Shown here piece by piece: positions 1 to 8,640 of a stretch of 64,000 bases of DNA; positions within the stretch are counted from its first letter, which is position 1; each line of letters starts with the position of its first letter. A model generated the notes under the pieces. It had not been told where the DNA came from. It saw only the letters and a program-made list of their open reading frames with translations, and did no database searches. The stretch is from Paraburkholderia kururiensis (GTDB lineage: Bacteria > Pseudomonadota > Gammaproteobacteria > Burkholderiales > Burkholderiaceae): assembly GCF_034424375.1 (NCBI RefSeq), contig NZ_CP139965.1:2294001-2358000 (forward strand), read 5' to 3'. Both the position numbers and the translations under genes were made by a program.

Positions 1-1048
1 CCACCCACACGGCCGGCGCATTGCCGTCGTGAAAGAGGGCGGTGGCGGGAAGTGTGAACGTCGGACCGCCGGGCTGAGCCCATGCGCCGGCCTGGGAGGC
101 TTGAACGCCTGTCATGCCGTTTGCGCTCGCGAAGGCCACGTTCGCTGTCATGCCGAGCCGCACGTCGGCACCGGCGTGATCGAGCGTGAGCTTGACGCGA
201 TACGTGCGGCTTTGCGGATCGGCCGCCGGCGAAACTTCGCGCACGCGGGCGGCGAAAACGCGATTCGGCAGCGCAGGCAGCGTGACCTGTGCCGCGCGTC
301 CCGTTGCAAGCCCGCCCACGGCGCTTTCGGGCACGTCGCAGACCACGTCGATGTCGCCGCTCCAGGCGAGCGTGTAGACGGCCTGGCCCGCTGAGACGTT
401 TTGCCCCGTATCCGCCTGTTCGGCCGTGATCACGCCGTCGTGGTCCGCCAGCAAGGTGGCGTAGCGGAGCTGGTCGCGAGCGAGCGCCGCCTGCTGCGCG
501 GCCTGGTCGCGCTGGGCTGCCGCGGAGGCGTAGGCATCTTCGGTCTGTTCGAGCTGAGCCGGCGCGATCAGTTGTTCGCTCGCCTGGGCGCGGTCGCGAT
601 CGAGCTGCTGCTTCGCATATACGAGCCGGTGCTGCGTCGCCTCCAGCTGGGCCGCAGCACTCGCGGCGTTCTTCTGCACGTCCGCGGGATCGAGCTGCGC
701 GACCAACTGCCCGGCTTTCACCGTATCGCCCAGGCGCACGCGCCGCTCCAGGATCTTGCCGCCGATGCGAAACGACAGCGGCGTCGAATAGCGCGACTGC
801 ACCTCGCCGGGCAGCGACGCCACGACCGGCGCGCCGTCGGGCTGCACCGCCACGGCCACGACGGGCCGGGCCGCGGGGGCGACATCGGCCGGCTTGTGGC
901 AGGCCGCCAACAGCGCGAAGCTCGAAAAGAGAAGTGCCAGGGCGCCGAGGCGAAGCGGTCGCGCGGTGTCACGCGTGCTTTCCAGAGCCGGCGAGCGGCG
1001 CAAGCGTCTTGCTGCGAAGGGCCATACGTCACAACCGGGATGATTCAC
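1..1048 (-). CDS. RND efflux periplasmic adaptor (membrane fusion) lipoprotein, 3' end outside window
   Basis: Partial gene: the reading frame runs off position 1. The product is an AcrA/MexA/HlyD-type adaptor that links an inner-membrane RND pump to an outer-membrane channel. The N-terminus carries a lipobox (FALLAAC) giving a predicted lipidated Cys, followed by an alanine-rich stretch, a biotinyl-lipoyl-like half (RRVRLGDTVKAGQLVAQLD), a coiled-coil segment rich in Q, A and L, and the second lipoyl half (GVITAEQADTGQNVSAGQAV). The start is uncertain: GTG at 1048 is preceded by a GAGG about 6-10 bases upstream, while a TTG near 1006 would give a more normal signal peptide. It is divergent from a TetR regulator gene at 1314, the classic arrangement of a drug-efflux operon and its repressor. 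The pump subunit is expected to lie left of the window. Confidence 0.88.
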   Translation of the reverse strand, partial: MNHPGCDVWPFAARRLRRSPALESTRDTARPLRLGALALLFSSFALLAACHKPADVAPAARPVVAVAVQPDGAPVVASLPGEVQSRYSTPLSFRIGGKILERRVRLGDTVKAGQLVAQLDPADVQKNAASAAAQLEATQHRLVYAKQQLDRDRAQASEQLIAPAQLEQTEDAYASAAAQRDQAAQQAALARDQLRYATLLADHDGVITAEQADTGQNVSAGQAVYTLAWSGDIDVVCDVPESAVGGLATGRAAQVTLPALPNRVFAARVREVSPAADPQSRTYRVKLTLDHAGADVRLGMTANVAFASANGMTGVQASQAGAWAQPGGPTFTLPATALFHDGNAPAVWV

Positions 1049-1249
1049 ATCGACCTCGACTGGAGAAACGGCCCCGCGCTGCCACGCGCGACACGGCGGC
1101 CATACGCGACAAAAAGCGAGGCAAGATAGCGCTGGAGCAGGGCATGGCCGCGGGCCTTGCCGGTCGCAGACGGGCCGGATTCGCCCGTCGAATCGCGCGA
1201 CAGTGCATCCGAAGCCTACTACGCCTTTCGACTACAGCGCTGGATTCTA

Positions 1250-1263
1250 ATACATACCTGTAT
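1250..1263. promoter_or_regulatory. Inverted repeat, probable TetR-family operator
   Basis: ATACA and TGTAT form a perfect inverted repeat around a 4-base spacer (TACC). It lies 50 bases before the TetR start at 1314, in the divergent intergenic region facing the efflux adaptor. Size and place fit a repressor operator controlling both genes; binding by this TetR is inferred. Confidence 0.5.
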
Positions 1264-1278
1264 CTGAGTGTGGAAATG

Positions 1279-1300
1279 CATCCGGATTTCCGCCCGGATG
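1279..1300. promoter_or_regulatory. Second inverted repeat before tetR-like gene
   Basis: CATCCGG at 1279-1285 and CCGGATG at 1294-1300 are perfect inverted copies with 8 bases between them, 13 bases before the TetR start. It may be a second operator or a 5'-UTR hairpin. Confidence 0.35.
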
Positions 1301-1313
1301 CTAGACTGCGCAC

Positions 1314-1955
1314 ATGAAACGCAAACGACTCACACGCGAGCAAAGCCGTGACCAGACGCGCCAGCGTCTGCTCGACGCTGCGCAGGCGATGTTCATGAAA
1401 AAGGGATTTGTCGGCGCGAGCGTGGAAGACATCGCGCTTGCCGCCGGCTACACGCGCGGGGCGTTCTACTCGAATTTCCGCAGCAAGCCGGAGCTTCTGA
1501 TCGAGCTGCTGCGGCGCGACCACGAGGCGATGGAAGCCGGGCTCAACGCGATCTTCGACCCGGCGCTCACGCGCGAGCAGATGGAAGCGAAGGTGCAGAC
1601 CTACTACAGCCGTCTGCCGCAGGACAACAAGTGCTTCCTGCTATGGGTGGAGGCGAAGCTGCTCGCGGCGCGCGAGGCGCGCTTTCGCACGCGCTTCAAC
1701 GAGTTCATGAAGGAAAAGCGCGAGCACCTCGCGGGCTATATCGACGAGTTCGCGCGTCGCGTGGGCACACCGCTGCCGTTGCCGTCCGACGTGCTGGCGT
1801 TGGGGCTGATCGGACTGTGCGACGGCGTGCAGTTTCTCGCCACGGCGGATCCACAGAATGTTTCCGTGCAACTCGTGGAAAACGTGCTGGCCGGCTTCTT
1901 CAGCCGCGTCGTGTTCGGGCGCACCCTGTCCGCCGACGGCGAACCGCAGGCCTGA
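1314..1955 (+). CDS. TetR/AcrR family transcriptional regulator
   Basis: A 213-residue one-component repressor. Residues about 12-62 form the TetR DNA-binding domain, with the recognition-helix signature GYTRGAFYSNFRSKPELL; the rest is the helical ligand-binding and dimerisation domain, typical in length for the family. It is transcribed away from the efflux adaptor gene across a 265-base intergenic region holding two inverted repeats, so it probably represses the adjacent RND efflux operon and itself, being released by an efflux substrate. No strong Shine-Dalgarno sequence precedes the ATG. The substrate cannot be told from sequence. Confidence 0.92.
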   Translation: MKRKRLTREQSRDQTRQRLLDAAQAMFMKKGFVGASVEDIALAAGYTRGAFYSNFRSKPELLIELLRRDHEAMEAGLNAIFDPALTREQMEAKVQTYYSRLPQDNKCFLLWVEAKLLAAREARFRTRFNEFMKEKREHLAGYIDEFARRVGTPLPLPSDVLALGLIGLCDGVQFLATADPQNVSVQLVENVLAGFFSRVVFGRTLSADGEPQA

Positions 1956-1980
1956 TCCTCGCGACTGCGCCGGGCCGCGG

Positions 1981-2211
1981 CTAGACCGAGAGTCCCGGCC
2001 CGTAGTTACTGCCGATCAGCCGCGTGACGGCCGCAATGTCCGCGTAATCCTGCTCCGGCAGCCCGTCCAGCATCGTCAGCACTTCGTTGCTCGCGCCCGC
2101 GGCGCGGGCCGTATCCACCAGCGCGTCCTTGTTCGCGGGCCAGGCGACCGCGCGCAGCACGTCGGCGATTTGCAGGTCGATGGATTCGTCGGGAATGTTC
2201 GAAGAGGGCAT
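1981..2211 (-). CDS. DUF2795-type small protein
   Basis: A 76-residue acidic protein with the hallmark core of DUF2795 (IADVLRAVAWPANKDALVDTARAAGA...LDGLPEQDYADIAAVTRLIG), a family of unknown function found in many proteobacteria and actinobacteria. It has no signal peptide or membrane segment and is probably cytosolic. AAGGAAC lies at a good distance before the ATG. It is convergent with the TetR gene and sits 108 bases downstream (on the minus strand) of a small exported protein. The family assignment is from memory of the motif; function is unknown. Confidence 0.75.
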   Translation of the reverse strand: MPSSNIPDESIDLQIADVLRAVAWPANKDALVDTARAAGASNEVLTMLDGLPEQDYADIAAVTRLIGSNYGPGLSV

Positions 2212-2319
2212 GCTCGCGTTCCTTGTTGGCGATCCTGAACGGCATAGTAAGGCTGCGGCCGCGCACGGGCGATGTGGCGCGGTGTGTCGTCGCTCCGGCC
2301 GCCAATCCGTGCGAGCCGC

Positions 2320-2592
2320 TCACGTCTGCAGATGCTCGTGGGGCGCCACGAAGTGCCCCAGGTGCCGCGACGGTGGCAGTGCGATGTGCTGCCAACGCTG
2401 CGGGCCGATATTGGCATCGATGGGCACGTCCGGCGCGGGCGGGGCGACCGGAGCCGCATATCCGGGCGCGGCGCCGGCGGTGAAGGCAGGGGACCGGGCA
2501 AGATCGGCGAGACTCTCGCGCGCGGTGTGAACCGGCGCGGCGAAGCACGAAGCCGACAGCAACACGGCGGTCATCAGCGTCGAGGTTTTCAT
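2320..2592 (-). CDS. Small exported protein of unknown function
   Basis: A 90-residue protein with an N-terminal signal peptide (MKTSTLMTAVLLSASCFAAP, cleavage expected near residues 18-22), then a proline/alanine-rich region and a His-rich C-terminus ending HLGHFVAPHEHLQT. The start is chosen at the ATG at 2592 because GGAGGT lies 7-8 bases upstream; an open frame extends further upstream but lacks a comparable ribosome site. I do not recognise a domain. It may be periplasmic; the five histidines near the end could bind metal, which is only a guess. Confidence 0.6.
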   Translation of the reverse strand: MKTSTLMTAVLLSASCFAAPVHTARESLADLARSPAFTAGAAPGYAAPVAPPAPDVPIDANIGPQRWQHIALPPSRHLGHFVAPHEHLQT

Positions 2593-2942
2593 CGCTCGAC
2601 CTCCTTTCTCATGCAGCCCGTGGGGGTTGCCGCAAGTGCCGTGCCGTTTCATCCGCGCGTAGCGGGGCGTGCCCGTTGCACGGCCGCGGCGCCGTACGCG
2701 ACGCGCCGGCGCACGCACGTTTTACCGGGCCGTGCGCGACGCAAAGCGCGCCGCTGCGGCGAGAAAAACGTGCGGGATACCTCATCATGGCAGGATGGAA
2801 AAACCGCGTCGCGAACGGCCGTTCTATATTCCGCGCCACGGCACGAAGCCGGCTGTTCGGTACGGGTTCGGCGTTGGTTCGTCGTAGTTGGTGGGCGTCC
2901 CGCCTGTTGCGGCAGCCCCGCCGATTGGCCTCGCAGCCGGCC
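2593..2942. other. 350-base gap without a supported gene
   Basis: This stretch is upstream of the small exported protein and downstream of the C45 hydrolase, both on the minus strand. Open frames here have no ribosome site or recognisable product. It should hold the promoter of the small exported protein gene; I cannot point to a convincing -35/-10 pair or terminator. Confidence 0.4.
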
Positions 2943-4280
2943 TCAGCGCAGCACGTCGAAACGTGTCCACGGCCACGACGGCCGGTCGCGCATGTAGCCG
3001 TTCAACCAGTTCCACTGCGGATGCCGCTGCATGAACGCCTGGGCGTCGAACGGCCGTCCGCACGGATGCCCCCAGCGCGCCCAGAAGGCGAGATCGCGGG
3101 CCATCTCGCTGTCCACCACCTTGCCGTCGTTGGCGCCCCACGGGTTGAACGGGCCGTGGTCGGTGCCGCCGAAGCGCGCGTCGTCCAGTTCCAGGTGGCC
3201 GCAGATCGTGCGCGAGCACGGGTTGTCGCTGCGGTCCAGATAGACGTCGTGATGGTCGGCGATCATCTGCTTGGCCACTTCGATGTCGATCTTGCCGTGA
3301 TGCAGCTCTGCCAGCTGCATGAAGCGCAGCCGCCGCGCGCCGTTCTTGCGCACGTCGGTGTAGTCCTCGCCTTCGCCGGTGCATTCCTGGTTGCGGATCT
3401 TGAGGTCGGTCGCCGTGTTGTAGCCGCTGTAGAAGCCGTCTTTCGTGCTCTCGAATCCGGAGTAGTGCAGGCCCAGTTCGTAGCGCGCGATCTCGCCCGT
3501 CTTCGTGTCGCCCAACAGCCAGCTGTTGGCGTAGCCGCCGTTGTTCGCCACGGCGAACATCTCGCACCACTCGCCGATGCTGTTCGCGTACTGCGTGGCG
3601 CGCCGCGAGCGATAGAACTCGGGCGCGCCGGCCGGGTTGTAGCCGACGAAGTTGGAGATCGTGGTCTCGGTCACCATGAGGCCCGCGGACGTGACCCAGA
3701 AATCCGTAAGGCTCGAGATGCAGCCCGGCAACCCTTGCATGAGGATGCGATGACCGCGGTCCGGCACGATGTCGAACACCACGTTGAACGCGTCGCCCGC
3801 GGCGTAGCGGTCCCACGAGTTGTGCGCCATGACGATGCGGCCGTCGCAGGTGGCGCTGCCTGTGGCGATGAAGGCGCTGCAATGGTGGCCGCGCCGGCCC
3901 CGCCAGGGCTTCGCGGCCAGATGCGGCTGCTGCGCTGCCACATGCATGGGCCACCAGCTTTGCAGCAGATCCATGTAGCCGTTCCATGCGAGCACTTCGG
4001 AGAACGGCAGCTTCGCCCCGTCGGCGATGCCCTGGATTTCGTCGGCGTACTCCGTGTCCAGCCGGGGCGCGAACTGCGAAACGGCGGCGTTGACGAAGGT
4101 GTCGAAGTCTTCGCCCGTATCCCATTTCGCGAGATAGCGCGCGGTGCGGATAGCGCTCTGGATTTCGGCCGCGAGCAGCTGGCCGTGCTGCTCGCCGCGG
4201 TCGTACGGCTCGCCTTCGATATGCAGGAAGATCCAGCCGGCGTGATCGCGGCGTACGGCATCGATGGACGGTTCGCTCAT
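2943..4280 (-). CDS. C45 family autoproteolytic acyltransferase/hydrolase (Ntn-hydrolase, phospholipase B-like)
   Basis: A 445-residue protein resembling the C45 family related to acyl-CoA:6-aminopenicillanate acyltransferase and phospholipase B-like Ntn-hydrolases. In such enzymes self-cleavage exposes an N-terminal nucleophile; here the likely nucleophile is Cys134 in GHHCSAFIATGSA, followed by the typical DGRIVMAHNSWD strand and, later, an LPGCISSLTDFWVTSAGLMVTE segment. The C-terminal third carries CSRTICGH and FNPWGANDGKVVDS motifs seen in this subgroup. There is no clear signal peptide. The start at 4280 is chosen because GGAGCG lies 6-9 bases upstream; an in-frame ATG 30 codons earlier gives a low-complexity extension. 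It stands alone between a small exported protein and the ClC gene. The substrate is unknown; amide or ester hydrolysis is inferred from the family. Confidence 0.75.
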   Translation of the reverse strand: MSEPSIDAVRRDHAGWIFLHIEGEPYDRGEQHGQLLAAEIQSAIRTARYLAKWDTGEDFDTFVNAAVSQFAPRLDTEYADEIQGIADGAKLPFSEVLAWNGYMDLLQSWWPMHVAAQQPHLAAKPWRGRRGHHCSAFIATGSATCDGRIVMAHNSWDRYAAGDAFNVVFDIVPDRGHRILMQGLPGCISSLTDFWVTSAGLMVTETTISNFVGYNPAGAPEFYRSRRATQYANSIGEWCEMFAVANNGGYANSWLLGDTKTGEIARYELGLHYSGFESTKDGFYSGYNTATDLKIRNQECTGEGEDYTDVRKNGARRLRFMQLAELHHGKIDIEVAKQMIADHHDVYLDRSDNPCSRTICGHLELDDARFGGTDHGPFNPWGANDGKVVDSEMARDLAFWARWGHPCGRPFDAQAFMQRHPQWNWLNGYMRDRPSWPWTRFDVLR

Positions 4281-4547
4281 CTTCGCTCCGGAACAGCGCT
4301 GTCTCCGGCCTGCACGGCGCGCCCGGCAATGCGCGCGGCATGCGGCTTCTGGTTCGCTTGGTTCGTCCATTGTAGAGAATCTGCCCGCCGATGCCAGCCC
4401 GCGCGGCTGCGTGCCACCGGGCGTGTTCCTTGCCGCATGGGCAGGAGCGGGCGCATGCCGGATCGCGCCAGGGAAAATGCCGAGCCGGTCGCGGGCTGCG
4501 ACGCCCGCATGCGAAAACCGGGCGCGAGCGAACAGCGTCCCCGGCGC

Positions 4548-6314
4548 TCAGCGCACGGGGTTCATACGGCAGTAGGCGTCGAGCAAAGAGGTCTTGTAGA
4601 CCACGCCGGCCAGCGTCGGGCATTGCAGGCTTTCCACCACGGGCAGCCGCTCGCCCTGGAACGCCATGAAGTGCTGGAGCGCGACGCCGATCGGCATGTC
4701 GGGCGTGAGCACGTCGAATTGGGACTGAAGGTAGTCCACCGCGGTTTTAGTGGACGTCTCGCGCTTTTCGAGCAGGTCGGAAGTGATGTCCTTGAGCGCG
4801 ACCACGCCCAGAAACCGGTTCTCGGGATCGGTCACGTAGAGATACTTCACGGGGTATTCGAGGAACACGCGCGTCATGTCCTGCACCGTCGCCGTGGGCG
4901 GCACGACGGTGCCGGCGGGGCGGATCAGCTCGCGCATCTGCGTGGCGCGCAGCCGCATGCGTTCCTGCTCTTCGCGATTGCGATGCAGCGTGATCTCGTA
5001 CATCGAGGTCTTGCCGATGGCGCGCGCCACGAAGTACGCGACCACGCACGAGAGCATGAGCGGCAGCACCACCTGGTAGCTCAACGTCATCTCGAAGATC
5101 ATCAGGATCGCCATGAGCGGCGCCTGCGTCGCGCCCGCGAGGAAGGCGCCCATGCCCACCATCGCGTAGGCGAACGGCGCCGAGGTCGCGTGCGGCCAGA
5201 GCGCATGCATGCCTTCGCCGAAGAGCGAACCCAGCACGGCGCCCACGAAGAGCGTCGGGGTGAATACGCCGCCCACCGCGCCCGAGCCCACCGTCGCCGC
5301 TGTGGCGACGAGCTTGAAGACGACTACGGTGGCGAGCGCCGTCCATGTCCACGGCGAATGCAGGATCGAGTTCACGACGCTATAGCCGTTGCCCCACACC
5401 TCGGGTACCCAGACCGAGAGCACGCCCACCACGAGGCCGCCCAGTGCGAGCCTCGCGGGCAGCGGCAGCGCGAGCCGCGCGAAGCCGGCCTTCGCGCCGT
5501 CGAGCAGACGCAGGAACTGCGGCGCCATCGCCCCGCACAGAATGCCGAGCGCGACAAACAGCAGCACTTCGAGCCCCGCGATGGGGGGGAACACCGGCAT
5601 CTGATAGGGCGGGCTGTAGCGCGTGAACTCGCGCATCGTGATGTTCGCCACCACCGACGACACCACCACCGGCCCGAAGCTTTCCATCGCGATGGAGCCC
5701 AGCACGATTTCGGTGACGAAGAACGCGCCCGCAATCGGTGCGCTATACGCCGACGTAATGCCGGCCGCCGCGCCGCAGGCGACGAGCAGGCGCAGGCGCG
5801 GCGGGTCGAAGTGGACCCAGCGTCCGATCAGCGATCCGGCGAGCGCCGCGAGCTGCACCATGGGACCTTCGCGGCCGATCGACCCGCCGCTCGCAATCGT
5901 GAAGAGCGACGACGCGCTGCGCCACACGCTTTTCCACACCGGCACGACGCCGTCGCCGATGGCCACCGCTTCCATGTAGTCGGTATGGTTGCCGCGCTCC
6001 GAACCGCGGCGCGCCACGAGCAGCAACAGACCCGCCACGAGGCCGCCCAGGGCCGGCAGCGCGATGCGCACGGCGGGCGGCAAGCCGCGCGCGATCGCGA
6101 CGAAGCTGCCTTCGGTACCCGAGAACAACCGTTGCAGCAGCGCGATCGCCTCGCGAAAGGCGATGGTCGCGAACGCCCCGGCCACGCCGACGATCACGGA
6201 CCAGACGAGCATGGTGTGCGCGTCGGAGAGACGGAACAGGTTCTGTGCGCGGGTGCGCAGTTTCAGCAGGAAGGACAGCACGGGCGACGGTCGGTCGGAA
6301 AGGGTTGGGGGCAC
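4548..6314 (-). CDS. ClC-type chloride channel/antiporter with C-terminal CBS pair
   Basis: A 588-residue inner-membrane protein. Residues about 30-440 form the ClC core: the gating-glutamate motif GSIGREGP (Glu149) and the downstream anion-filter motif GGVFTPTL are present, with about ten or more hydrophobic helices. Residues about 460-588 form two CBS domains that in relatives bind nucleotides. The first filter motif, usually GSGIP, reads IGDGVVP in the expected place, so ion selectivity may differ. The start is a GTG at 6314, the first possible start after an in-frame stop; there is no strong ribosome site. It is related to ClcB-type proteins. Its neighbours (a glutathione transferase and a C45 hydrolase, same strand, gaps of 121 and 267 bases) give no functional link. 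Confidence 0.88.
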   Translation of the reverse strand: MPPTLSDRPSPVLSFLLKLRTRAQNLFRLSDAHTMLVWSVIVGVAGAFATIAFREAIALLQRLFSGTEGSFVAIARGLPPAVRIALPALGGLVAGLLLLVARRGSERGNHTDYMEAVAIGDGVVPVWKSVWRSASSLFTIASGGSIGREGPMVQLAALAGSLIGRWVHFDPPRLRLLVACGAAAGITSAYSAPIAGAFFVTEIVLGSIAMESFGPVVVSSVVANITMREFTRYSPPYQMPVFPPIAGLEVLLFVALGILCGAMAPQFLRLLDGAKAGFARLALPLPARLALGGLVVGVLSVWVPEVWGNGYSVVNSILHSPWTWTALATVVVFKLVATAATVGSGAVGGVFTPTLFVGAVLGSLFGEGMHALWPHATSAPFAYAMVGMGAFLAGATQAPLMAILMIFEMTLSYQVVLPLMLSCVVAYFVARAIGKTSMYEITLHRNREEQERMRLRATQMRELIRPAGTVVPPTATVQDMTRVFLEYPVKYLYVTDPENRFLGVVALKDITSDLLEKRETSTKTAVDYLQSQFDVLTPDMPIGVALQHFMAFQGERLPVVESLQCPTLAGVVYKTSLLDAYCRMNPVR

Positions 6315-6435
6315 GCCGCGGGGCGGGCGTTTCGGATGTCATGGAGTTCGGCGCAATGAGTCCGGCGCAAGAATAGCATCGCCGTCGCGCCATGCGATGC
6401 CGCGTCCGGTTCGGTGCGAGCCGCCGGGCGCCGTT

Positions 6436-7173
6436 TCAGCGCGACGCCTTGTCGAGTTCCGGGTAGTGCCGGAAGATGCATTGCTCGTTGTGCGGCAGGC
6501 GGCGGTCCGAAGCGAGATAGGCCGCGATGTTCGGGCGCGTCATGACGGCCTGATAGAGCGCGGCGAGGCGCGGGTACTGCTCGTCGAAGCGCTTCGTGGC
6601 CTTCGGGAACGCATAGCGCAGGCCGTCGATCAGCTGGAACATCGAGAGGTCCACGTACGTGAGCGCGTTGCCCACCAGATGCTGGTCGCCCTCGGGGTTC
6701 TGCCGCAGCACGCGTTCGAAGTAGCGCATGAACTTCGGGATGCGGTGGTCGATGAAGTCCGAGGCGCGCGTCTTCGCGGCTTCCTTCTGGTCTTCGTAGT
6801 AGAGGCTGCTCGCGAGCGGATGATGCGTGTCGTGCGCTTCCGTGACCATGTCCGCGATGGTGAGCTGCAGACCGTTCGCCACGTAGCGCAGCCCTTCGTC
6901 GCGCGGCAGGAGGCCGAGCTTCGGGCCCAGGTACAGCAGGATGTTGGCTGTCTGCGGGACGATCAGGTCGCCGTCCTTCAGAAAGGGCGGTGCGAAGGGC
7001 GGATGCGGCTCCGAGCGGCTGCCGAGCACCGCCATCATGGCGCTCGTGCCGAGCCCTTCGTCCTCGGGGCCACGCGCAATCTCCACGTAGTCGGCGCGCG
7101 CTTCTTCGAGCGCGAGCCGCACGAATTCGCCACGGCCCTGCAGGCCGTCCCAGTAATACAGTTCGTAGGCCAT
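6436..7173 (-). CDS. Glutathione S-transferase family protein
   Basis: A 245-residue cytosolic enzyme. Residues 1-85 form the thioredoxin-like N-domain (MAYELYYWDGLQGRGEFVRL, with Tyr7 or Tyr8 in the position of the catalytic residue, and the cis-Pro/QTANILLYLG glutathione-binding segment), and the rest is the all-helical C-domain. It resembles sigma/nu-like GSTs that accept larger N-domains. The start is the ATG at 7173 with GGAG upstream; an upstream in-frame start would add 15 residues of no family likeness. It is downstream of yeiH on the same strand but separated by a likely terminator. Substrate unknown; detoxification is the family role. Confidence 0.85.
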   Translation of the reverse strand: MAYELYYWDGLQGRGEFVRLALEEARADYVEIARGPEDEGLGTSAMMAVLGSRSEPHPPFAPPFLKDGDLIVPQTANILLYLGPKLGLLPRDEGLRYVANGLQLTIADMVTEAHDTHHPLASSLYYEDQKEAAKTRASDFIDHRIPKFMRYFERVLRQNPEGDQHLVGNALTYVDLSMFQLIDGLRYAFPKATKRFDEQYPRLAALYQAVMTRPNIAAYLASDRRLPHNEQCIFRHYPELDKASR

Positions 7174-7334
7174 CGATCGTTCTCCGGTGTTGCGGCACAG
7201 GAAGGGATGCGAGCCCACAGTATCGCGCGGCGTCGTCTGCCGTGCTCGATGTAGCCGATACGCCGGACGCGCCCGCGAACCTCTCTCGATGCGGCACGCC
7301 GTGGGCGGTCGGAATGCGCTGCATGCCGCAGCCG

Positions 7335-7368
7335 AAAAACGCCGAACGCCCCGTGCACGGCGGGGCGT
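7335..7368 (-). terminator. Intrinsic terminator downstream of yeiH
   Basis: Read on the minus strand, ACGCCCCG and CGGGGCGT form an 8-bp perfect stem with a 7-base loop, followed after six bases by five T residues. It sits 53 bases after the yeiH stop and before the GST gene, so it likely ends the yeiH transcript. Confidence 0.65.
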
Positions 7369-7420
7369 CCGGAATCACGATCGGAAAGCGGCGCAGCGGT
7401 CGTTCCATCCAGTCAGTGCG

Positions 7421-8545
7421 TCAGTGGAAGACGCGCAGCACGGCCCACGTGATCGCGAAGCCGCCGAACGTCAGCCACGCGTAGAGAATGAGCCCCGTCG
7501 TCAGCGCACGCGGACCGGCCTCGCGAATCTGCGACACGCGCGTTTCGATGCCGAGCGCCGTCATGGCCATGGTGAGGGCGAACGTGTCGAGCGTATCGAG
7601 CGTGTGGGTGGCTGCGGCCGGCAGCACGTGCAACGAGTTCACCACGACGAACGCAAGGAAACCGAGCGCGAACCACGGCACCGCGAGCTTGCGCGGCGCG
7701 TGGTGGCCGGCGCGGCCCGACGTGTGACCTTGCGTGTGCCCGGCGGCAGCGGCTTCATGCCCCGCGCCGCGCACGGCGCGACGTGTCGTGTGATTCAGCC
7801 ACACGCCGAGCAGGAGCAGCACCGGCACGAGCAGCATCACGCGCGTCATCTTGACGATGGTGGCGATATGCGTGGCTTCGGGGCTCACGTTGCTCGCGGC
7901 GCCCACCACCTGGGCCACCTCGTGGATCGTGCCGCCGAAGAAGAGCCCGACGCCTTCGGTATCGAGCGGCAGCCAGCCTGCGTGGTAGAGCACGGGGTAG
8001 AGGAACATCGAAAGCGTGCCGAACAGCACGACGCTGCCCACGGCCATCGCGCTCTTGTGCGGCTTCGACTGCAGCGTCGATTCGAATGCCAGCACCGCCG
8101 CCGCTCCACAGATGGCGCTGCCGGCCGCAGTGAGGATCGCGGTGTCGCGGTCCAACTTCATCAACTTCATGCCGACCCAGGTACCGACGGCGAGTGTGCT
8201 GATCACGACGAGCACCGACACCGTCAGCCCGGGCAGTCCCACCTGGGCGATTTCCTGCAGGCTCACGCGCAGCCCGAAGAACGCGACGGCAATGCGCAGC
8301 AGCTTGCGCGCGGAGAAGTGGATGCCGGCGTTCCAGCTTTCGGGCATGCCGTCGCGCAGCGCGTTGCCATACACGGCGCCCGCGACGATGCCGACGATGA
8401 GCGGACTCATGCCGAGCCCCGCGATGGCCGGCAGCGAAGCGATGCTCGTCACGGCGGCCGCGAACAGCGCGACGAACAGGATGCCGTTGAGCTGGCCGCG
8501 CGTCGACGAGCCGGACGCGAGCGCGGGAGTGTGGACGGTGGACAT
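7421..8545 (-). CDS. yeiH: YeiH/UPF0324 family putative sulfate exporter
   Basis: A 374-residue inner-membrane protein with about ten hydrophobic helices and the conserved family segments LLRIAVAFFGLRVSLQEI, GSAICGAAAVLA and GGTIHEVAQVVGAAS. Family members are annotated as putative sulfate or sulfonate-linked exporters, mainly by association. A soluble loop at about residues 255-285 is rich in histidine (GHEAAAAGHTQGHTSGRAGHHAP), longer than the E. coli protein as I remember it. It is divergent from a LysR gene at 8705, matching the yeiE-yeiH arrangement of enterobacteria, so that LysR protein probably controls it. The ATG at 8545 follows a 159-base intergenic region with several palindromes. 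Confidence 0.85.
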   Translation of the reverse strand: MSTVHTPALASGSSTRGQLNGILFVALFAAAVTSIASLPAIAGLGMSPLIVGIVAGAVYGNALRDGMPESWNAGIHFSARKLLRIAVAFFGLRVSLQEIAQVGLPGLTVSVLVVISTLAVGTWVGMKLMKLDRDTAILTAAGSAICGAAAVLAFESTLQSKPHKSAMAVGSVVLFGTLSMFLYPVLYHAGWLPLDTEGVGLFFGGTIHEVAQVVGAASNVSPEATHIATIVKMTRVMLLVPVLLLLGVWLNHTTRRAVRGAGHEAAAAGHTQGHTSGRAGHHAPRKLAVPWFALGFLAFVVVNSLHVLPAAATHTLDTLDTFALTMAMTALGIETRVSQIREAGPRALTTGLILYAWLTFGGFAITWAVLRVFH

Positions 8546-8640
8546 GGTGATCGGCCTTGGTCAATGACGTGGAGCGGGCTGAGTCCTGCCAGGAAATGGG
8601 CGGGGGCGCAGGCAGCGGATGGCCTAATCCTAATTTGGAT

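Noticed and set aside
4810..4823. AGAAACCGGTTCT near-palindrome resembling a PtxS site
   Set aside because: It lies inside the ClC coding region, in the CBS domain, 5 kb from the kgu operon; coincidence of codons is more likely.
2676..6359. A plus-strand open frame of over 1200 codons opposite the C45 and ClC genes
   Set aside because: It is Arg/His/Ala-rich with no domain, spans two well-supported minus-strand genes and reflects GC3-biased codons in antisense.
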